NCBI GenBank assembly: GCA_023393715.1 | Contig: JAEXCD010000013.1 | Coordinates: 1-11,040, forward strand | Direction of reading: 5' to 3' | From: Bacillota bacterium | GTDB lineage: Bacteria; Bacillota; Clostridia; Tissierellales; Peptoniphilaceae | Length of the DNA: 11,040 nucleotides | Shown here: one piece after another, positions 7,023 through 11,040 of the stretch | How the letters are laid out: each line of letters opens with the position of its first letter | Position numbering within the stretch: position 1 is the stretch's first letter | The notes under the pieces: generated by a model | The model's database searches: none | The model's input: only the letters and a program-made list of their open reading frames with translations | Told to the model about the DNA's origin: nothing | Translations under genes and position numbers: made by a program

Positions 7023-7991
7023 ATGGAAACAAATGTAAATTCGACGACGGAAAAAACGATGTCGCTGCTTAAGGTTTCATCCTCTCCGCATATTCGTACG
7101 ACGGATTCCGTTCAGCGCATCATGCTGGATGTTATTATTGCACTCATCCCGGCAATCGTCTTTTCTGTGGTTTATTTCGGTATCCGCGCGCTGCTGGTCA
7201 TCGGCGTATCGGTCGCGGCTGCGGTTGCCGCGGAGGCTTGTGTTCAGAAGGCGCTCAAGCGCCGCGTTACGATCTACGATTTCTCTGCCGTCGTAACCGG
7301 AATTTTGCTGGCATTCAACGTGCCGTCGACGATGCCGCTGTGGCAGGTCGCCGTGGGCTCGATTTTTGCCATCGTTGTCGTCAAACAGGTGTTTGGCGGC
7401 CTGGGGCAGAACTTCATCAACCCGGCGCTCGCCGGCCGCGCAATGCTTTTGGCCTCGTGGGGACAGAACATGAGCCGGTTTGCGACGCCGTTCCAACCGG
7501 ATGTGATCTCCGGGGCAACGCCGCTGTCCGGCGGCGAGTTTCCGAGCTTAATGGATATGTTTCTCGGCAAGATGCCCGGCGTGTTGGGTGAGGTTTCCAC
7601 GCTGGCGCTGCTGCTCGGCGCTGCGTATCTGCTGGTGCGCGGAGTGATCCATATCCGCATTCCGGCTGTGATGATCGGCTCGTTTGTCGTGTTCATGTCG
7701 ATTTTCGGCATGATCAGCGGCGAGGTTTCGCTGGCGCAGATTCCGCAGCAGGTTCTGGCGGGCGGCTTGATCCTCGGCGCCTTCTTCATGGCGACGGATT
7801 ATGCGACGGCGCCGATGACCGCTCAGGGACAGCTGATTTTTGCCTGCGGAGCCGGATTGCTTACGGCGTTGATCCGCAGCTTTGGCGGATATCCGGAAGG
7901 CGTATCCTATGCCATTCTGCTGATGAATGTCTGCACACCGCTCATCGATAAGTATTGTGTACGTAAGCCGTTTGGAGGTGTGAAGAAATGA
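7023..7991 (+). CDS. rnfD: Rnf complex subunit D (membrane, covalent FMN)
   Basis: RnfD is an integral membrane subunit related to NqrB and takes part in electron and ion transfer. The 322 residues hold many hydrophobic segments (for example about 34-52, 56-71, and several between 185 and 300). The flavinylation motif is intact: DVISGAT, with Thr166 as the predicted attachment residue, placed by the ApbE transferase. The family segment GLGQNFINPALAGRA is present before it. AGGAGG (7012-7017), which overlaps the rnfC stop codon, lies 5 bases before the ATG, so translation is probably coupled to rnfC. The gene overlaps rnfG by 4 bases (ATGA). No apbE gene is in the window. Confidence 0.96.
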   Translation: METNVNSTTEKTMSLLKVSSSPHIRTTDSVQRIMLDVIIALIPAIVFSVVYFGIRALLVIGVSVAAAVAAEACVQKALKRRVTIYDFSAVVTGILLAFNVPSTMPLWQVAVGSIFAIVVVKQVFGGLGQNFINPALAGRAMLLASWGQNMSRFATPFQPDVISGATPLSGGEFPSLMDMFLGKMPGVLGEVSTLALLLGAAYLLVRGVIHIRIPAVMIGSFVVFMSIFGMISGEVSLAQIPQQVLAGGLILGAFFMATDYATAPMTAQGQLIFACGAGLLTALIRSFGGYPEGVSYAILLMNVCTPLIDKYCVRKPFGGVKK

Positions 7992-8971
7992 AGAAATCAC
8001 TGATTCTCGCCGTAAAACTGCTTGTGATTTGTGCGGTGGCTGCGGCCGCTTTGGCATACACGAATAGCATTACGGCTCCGGTTATTGCCGCGAACGATGC
8101 GGAAGCGACGAAAAAGGCGTACGCAGTCGTCTATCCGGAAGCGGAGGACTTCGTCGCGGCGGATGCGTCGTTGTTGACGGAAAATATTATCGAAATCGCG
8201 GAAGCCAAGGTCGGCGGCGCGACGGCGGGTTATGTCTTTAAGGTCGCTTCGCCGAAGGGCTATGACGGTCCGATTACGTTTGTCGTCGGGGCGAAGCTCG
8301 ACGGCACGGTGACGGGCTTTCAGGTTCTGAAGCATACGGAAACCTCCGGCTTCGGCGCGAAGGTCACAAATCCGGAATACGCAGAGGGCATGAACGGAGT
8401 AGTGCTCAACGCTGAGGTAACGGCGAAGGGCGCCGGCGGCGCGGAGCATGAAATTCCCGCGATTTCCGGGGCAACCTTTACGACAAATGCGATGACGAAG
8501 GGCATGAACCTGGTCGTTGCGAAGCTGGGCGAGCTGACGGGCAACGTCACGACCTCTGCACCGGCGGCCGATGAATCGGCAATTCTGGAAGCATATCCGG
8601 AAGCGGATGAGGTAGTCGCCATCACCGACGAGGCTGCGCTGAACGAGAATGTGCTCGCGGTGTACGAAGCGAAGCAGGGCGGCGCGACCGTCGGTCACGT
8701 CCTTTTGGTAAAATCGCCGGACGGCTTCGGCGGGCCGATCGAATTTGCGCTTGGCGTCAGCAAAGCGGGAGAAATCCAGAATTTTGTTGTACTCAAGCAC
8801 AACGAGACGGAGGGCTACGGCATGGCGATTGAAGAGGGCAGCTACCGGCTTGGGCTGATCAACAAGACGCCTGCCGAGGCGGAAGTGGCAGTCAGCGGTG
8901 CGACCTTGACCTCCGATGCGATGAAGGCGGCCATGGCGGCGGTCGTTCGTTCGTTGGAAGCTCTGAAGTGA
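7988..8971 (+). CDS. rnfG: Rnf complex subunit G with two FMN-binding domains
   Basis: RnfG is a membrane-anchored subunit, related to NqrC, that carries covalent FMN on the outer side of the membrane. Usual RnfG has about 180-210 residues and one FMN-binding domain; this one has 327. Residues 5-23 form the single anchor. Domain 1 (about 45-180) has LKHTETSGFG (114-123) and SGATFT with Thr163. Domain 2 (about 200-325) has LKHNETEGYG and SGATLT with Thr306. A short linker near 180-198 (rich in T, A, S, P) joins them. By hand, residues 49-123 and 203-278 are about half identical, so this is an internal duplication. Neither SGAT motif has the aspartate three residues before Ser (Pro157, Val300) that RnfD has. 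GGAGG at 7974-7978 serves the start, which overlaps rnfD. The frame is unbroken, so the double form looks genuine; identity as RnfG rests on position and fold. Confidence 0.93.
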   Translation: MKKSLILAVKLLVICAVAAAALAYTNSITAPVIAANDAEATKKAYAVVYPEAEDFVAADASLLTENIIEIAEAKVGGATAGYVFKVASPKGYDGPITFVVGAKLDGTVTGFQVLKHTETSGFGAKVTNPEYAEGMNGVVLNAEVTAKGAGGAEHEIPAISGATFTTNAMTKGMNLVVAKLGELTGNVTTSAPAADESAILEAYPEADEVVAITDEAALNENVLAVYEAKQGGATVGHVLLVKSPDGFGGPIEFALGVSKAGEIQNFVVLKHNETEGYGMAIEEGSYRLGLINKTPAEAEVAVSGATLTSDAMKAAMAAVVRSLEALK

Positions 8972-8981
8972 GGAGGGGGCA

Positions 8982-9587
8982 ATGAAGATTTCAGAACAAT
9001 TTAAGGAAGGTCTGTTTTCGAATAACCCGGTACTCGTTCAGCTGATCGGTCTTTGCTCTGTCCTGGCGGTTTCATCCTCGGTTATGGGCGCGGTCGGCAT
9101 GGGTCTGTCGGTTATCGTTGTCTTGACCTGTTCGAACGTGGTTATTTCGCTGCTGCGTAATTTCATTCCGAATGAAGTACGTATCCCGGCGTTTATCGTC
9201 GTTATTGCGAGCTTTGTTACGCTTCTCCAGATGCTGCTTGAAGCGTTTGTTCCGGCATTGAACGCGACATTGGGCATTTTCCTTCCGCTGATCGTCGTTA
9301 ACTGCATTATCCTGGGGCGCGCAGAAGCGTTCGCCTCGAAGCAGAACGTGTTCCGTTCCTTTATCGACGGTATTGCCAACGGCTTAGGCTATACGATGAC
9401 GATTTCGATCATCGCCGTCGTTCGCGAGCTGCTTGGCGCAGGCACGCTGATGGGGCTGCGGATCATTCCCGAAGAGGCGACCTTGCCGTTCCTGACGCAG
9501 GCGCCGTCGGCATTTATGCTGGTGGGTACGCTGATTGCAATCTCGGTTGCACTGCGTGAGCGCAATAAGAAGAAAGGAGCGGCATAA
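8982..9587 (+). CDS. rnfE: Rnf complex subunit E (membrane core)
   Basis: RnfE and RnfA are paralogous six-helix proteins with inverted topology that form the core of the complex; their NqrD/NqrE relatives hold an iron-sulfur centre in the membrane using conserved cysteines. In this 201-residue protein those cysteines are Cys25 (GLCSVLAVS) and Cys108 (VVNCIILGRAEA). The motif is slightly unusual, with Ser where most relatives have Pro after Cys25. The NPVLVQLIGLC opening and the NRxxRSFxDGxxNGLGYT-like loop mark it as RnfE rather than RnfA. AGGAGG (8971-8976), touching the rnfG stop, lies 5 bases before the ATG. Its stop codon TAA overlaps the rnfA start by one base. Confidence 0.95.
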   Translation: MKISEQFKEGLFSNNPVLVQLIGLCSVLAVSSSVMGAVGMGLSVIVVLTCSNVVISLLRNFIPNEVRIPAFIVVIASFVTLLQMLLEAFVPALNATLGIFLPLIVVNCIILGRAEAFASKQNVFRSFIDGIANGLGYTMTISIIAVVRELLGAGTLMGLRIIPEEATLPFLTQAPSAFMLVGTLIAISVALRERNKKKGAA

Positions 9588-10162
9588 TGGGAAATCTGTT
9601 TTCGATTATCTTTGCTTCGATATTTATTAACAACTACGTTTTGTCCCAGTTCCTGGGAATCTGCCCGGCGATGGGCGTTTCGAGCAAGGTGGAAACCTCG
9701 ATTGGTATGGGCGCGGCGGTTACGTTCGTCGTGACGTTTGCAAGTGCGATTACCATGCTGATCGACAAGTACCTTCTGCTGCCGCTGGACCTCGTATACC
9801 TGCGCACGATTGCGTTTATCCTGGTCATTGCTTCGTTGGTACAGCTGGTCGAAATGTTCCTGAAGAAGTCGGTGCCGAGCCTGTACAGCGCGTTGGGCAT
9901 CTACCTTCCGCTGATCACGACGAACTGCGTTGTCTTGGGCGTTGCGATTTTGAATGTCCAGGAAGGCTACAACATCATTGAGACGATCGTGAACGGCTTC
10001 TCCGCATCGATCGGCTTCACGATGGCGCTGGTGCTTCTGGCTTCCATTCGCGAGCACTATGAAACCGTTGATGTCCCGAAGGCGTTTCGTCAGGTTCCTC
10101 TGGCGATGATTACGCTGGGCTTGATGTCCATCGCATTCTCGGGCTTCAAGGGCATGTTCTAA
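9587..10162 (+). CDS. rnfA: Rnf complex subunit A (membrane core)
   Basis: RnfA pairs with RnfE in the membrane core and helps carry electrons across the membrane from RnfB to the flavin subunits. The 191 residues are almost entirely hydrophobic, fitting six helices. The conserved cysteines are Cys26 in LGICPAMGVS and Cys114 in TTNCVVLG; the opening FINNYVLSQFLGICP is diagnostic of RnfA. Length matches the family. The ATG at 9587 shares its A with the rnfE stop (TAATG), and AAGGAG at 9574-9579 is the binding site, 7 bases upstream. The rnfB gene follows 10 bases after the stop. Confidence 0.96.
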   Translation: MGNLFSIIFASIFINNYVLSQFLGICPAMGVSSKVETSIGMGAAVTFVVTFASAITMLIDKYLLLPLDLVYLRTIAFILVIASLVQLVEMFLKKSVPSLYSALGIYLPLITTNCVVLGVAILNVQEGYNIIETIVNGFSASIGFTMALVLLASIREHYETVDVPKAFRQVPLAMITLGLMSIAFSGFKGMF

Positions 10163-10172
10163 GGAGGGCAAC

Positions 10173-10970
10173 ATGGGCAATATTTTAACACCGGTTATTC
10201 TCCTTGCGGTCATGGGCGGCTTGTTTGCATTCCTGCTCGGCATCGTAAGCAAGCTCACGTACATACCCGTGGATGAGAAGGTATTGGCGATCCGCGAAGC
10301 GCTTCCGGGCGCGAACTGCGGCGCCTGCGGCTATCCGGGCTGCGACGGCTGCGCCAATGCGATGGCGAGCGGCGAGACGTCGGTGACGGCGTGTGTTGTC
10401 GGCGGAGAAAAGGTTGCGGCGGCAATCGCGGAAATTCTGGGGCAGACGGCAGACGCGATGAACCGCGAGGTCGCATCGGTTAAGTGCCAGGGCACCTCGG
10501 CATACACGACGCAGATCTATGATTATGAAGGCATACAGGACTGCCGCGTCATGCAGACGAATTTCGGCGGCTGCAAATCCTGCGTCTACGGCTGTCTGGG
10601 CTGCGGTACCTGCGAAGCGGCCTGCAACTACGATGCGATTCGCATTGTCGACGGCGTCGCCGTGATCGATGAAGAAAAATGCGTTGCGTGTCAGGCCTGC
10701 ATCAAGGTTTGTCCGAAGCACATCATCGAGCTGGTTCCGTATCACGCACCGGCACAGGTTAAATGTAAGAATCCGCTGTTCGGCAAGGACGTCAAGGCCA
10801 ACTGCGGCATCGGCTGTATCGGATGCGGCATTTGCGCGAAGCTTGCGCCGGAGGAATTCGTACTCGAAGGGAAGCTGGCACATGCGGTGTACAGTGAAAA
10901 CTTCGATATCGAAAAGGCAAAAGCAGCGGCAGCAAAGTGCCCGGCAAAGTGCATTGTCGTTCAGGAATAG
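10173..10970 (+). CDS. rnfB: Rnf complex subunit B (ferredoxin-type, multi-cluster)
   Basis: RnfB accepts electrons from soluble ferredoxin and passes them to the membrane subunits. The 265 residues start with one membrane helix (about 5-26). Next comes the RnfB-specific [4Fe-4S] domain: PGANCGACGYPGC with Cys49, 52, 57 and 74 (CX2CX4CX16C). A two-cluster ferredoxin domain follows, with Cys137, 141, 144, 147, 151 and Cys170, 173, 176, 180. The C-terminal part has Cys211, 215, 218, 221 and a distant Cys256 in AKCPAKC, but the expected CP after the first set reads LAP (224-226) and the second CxxCxxC is missing, so it looks like a one-cluster ferredoxin. Many clostridial RnfB proteins have a two-cluster domain there. 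Clusters are counted from motifs only. AAGGAGG (10161-10167) overlaps the rnfA stop and lies 5 bases before the ATG. It is the last gene of the operon. Confidence 0.96.
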   Translation: MGNILTPVILLAVMGGLFAFLLGIVSKLTYIPVDEKVLAIREALPGANCGACGYPGCDGCANAMASGETSVTACVVGGEKVAAAIAEILGQTADAMNREVASVKCQGTSAYTTQIYDYEGIQDCRVMQTNFGGCKSCVYGCLGCGTCEAACNYDAIRIVDGVAVIDEEKCVACQACIKVCPKHIIELVPYHAPAQVKCKNPLFGKDVKANCGIGCIGCGICAKLAPEEFVLEGKLAHAVYSENFDIEKAKAAAAKCPAKCIVVQE

Positions 10971-10981
10971 TTGCTTTCACC

Positions 10982-11013
10982 AAAAAGCTCTCGGTTTTCC
11001 GAGAGCTTTTTTT
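10982..11013 (+). terminator. Strong terminator ending the rnf operon
   Basis: A 13-bp perfect stem pairs 10982-10994 with 10999-11011 around a TTTT loop; the T-run is TTTTTTT (11007-11013). The A-run at 10982-10986 makes it able to work in both directions. It starts 12 bases after the rnfB stop. The remaining 27 bases of the window hold no feature I can support. Confidence 0.93.
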
Positions 11014-11040
11014 GTGATACACTAATGGCTCTAGTAATAG

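Noticed and set aside
9389..10264. Open frame of 291 codons on the minus strand across rnfE, rnfA and the start of rnfB
   Set aside because: It crosses three well-supported genes, and its composition (many Arg, Asn, Gln, Asp) is a reverse reading of membrane-helix codons. No ribosome binding site or domain was seen.
11014..11040. Possible -10 box (TACACT at 11018-11023) after the rnf terminator, like the arrangement before polA
   Set aside because: It is a weak match without a -35 box, and the downstream gene lies outside the window, so it cannot be supported.

Overview
The window is ordinary chromosomal DNA from a bacterium, most likely an anaerobic member of the Clostridia (Bacillota). Three things point there. 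The Rnf genes stand in the clostridial order C-D-G-E-A-B. Pol I has a 5' nuclease domain but a degenerate proofreading domain. Shine-Dalgarno sequences are strong (AGGAGG type) before nearly every gene. The DNA is visibly G+C-rich for that group. Genus cannot be told from the sequence. All genes are on the + strand; there are no mobile elements, CRISPR arrays or phage genes.

Region 1 (1-1349): a complete tuf gene (EF-Tu) starts at base 1 and is followed by two terminator-like hairpins. Region 2 (about 1320-5451): polA (DNA polymerase I), coaE (dephospho-CoA kinase, overlapping polA by 14 bases) and a small membrane-anchored lytic transglycosylase form one likely transcript. It probably starts at an extended -10 promoter lying directly on the T-run of the tuf-side terminator, and it ends at a strong hairpin at 5413-5451. 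Region 3 (5491-5667): a clear sigma-70-type promoter, tRNA-Leu(GAG) with encoded CCA, and an intrinsic terminator. Region 4 (5681-11013): the six-gene rnfCDGEAB operon, tightly packed with overlapping or nearly touching genes and closed by a strong terminator.

Rnf is a membrane complex that passes electrons between reduced ferredoxin and NAD+ and couples this to Na+ or H+ transport. RnfB takes electrons from ferredoxin, RnfA and RnfE form the membrane core, RnfD and RnfG carry flavin, and RnfC is the NAD(H) side. The less ordinary observations are here. RnfG is about 1.6 times the usual length and consists of two tandem FMN-binding domains, each with its own SGAT site. The C-terminal ferredoxin part of RnfB appears to have shrunk from a two-cluster to a one-cluster form by loss of a whole ligand set. 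No separate promoter for rnf is visible between the tRNA terminator and rnfC, which suggests read-through from the tRNA promoter. I see no wholly new system; the best leads are the two Rnf subunit variants and the tRNA-rnf junction.
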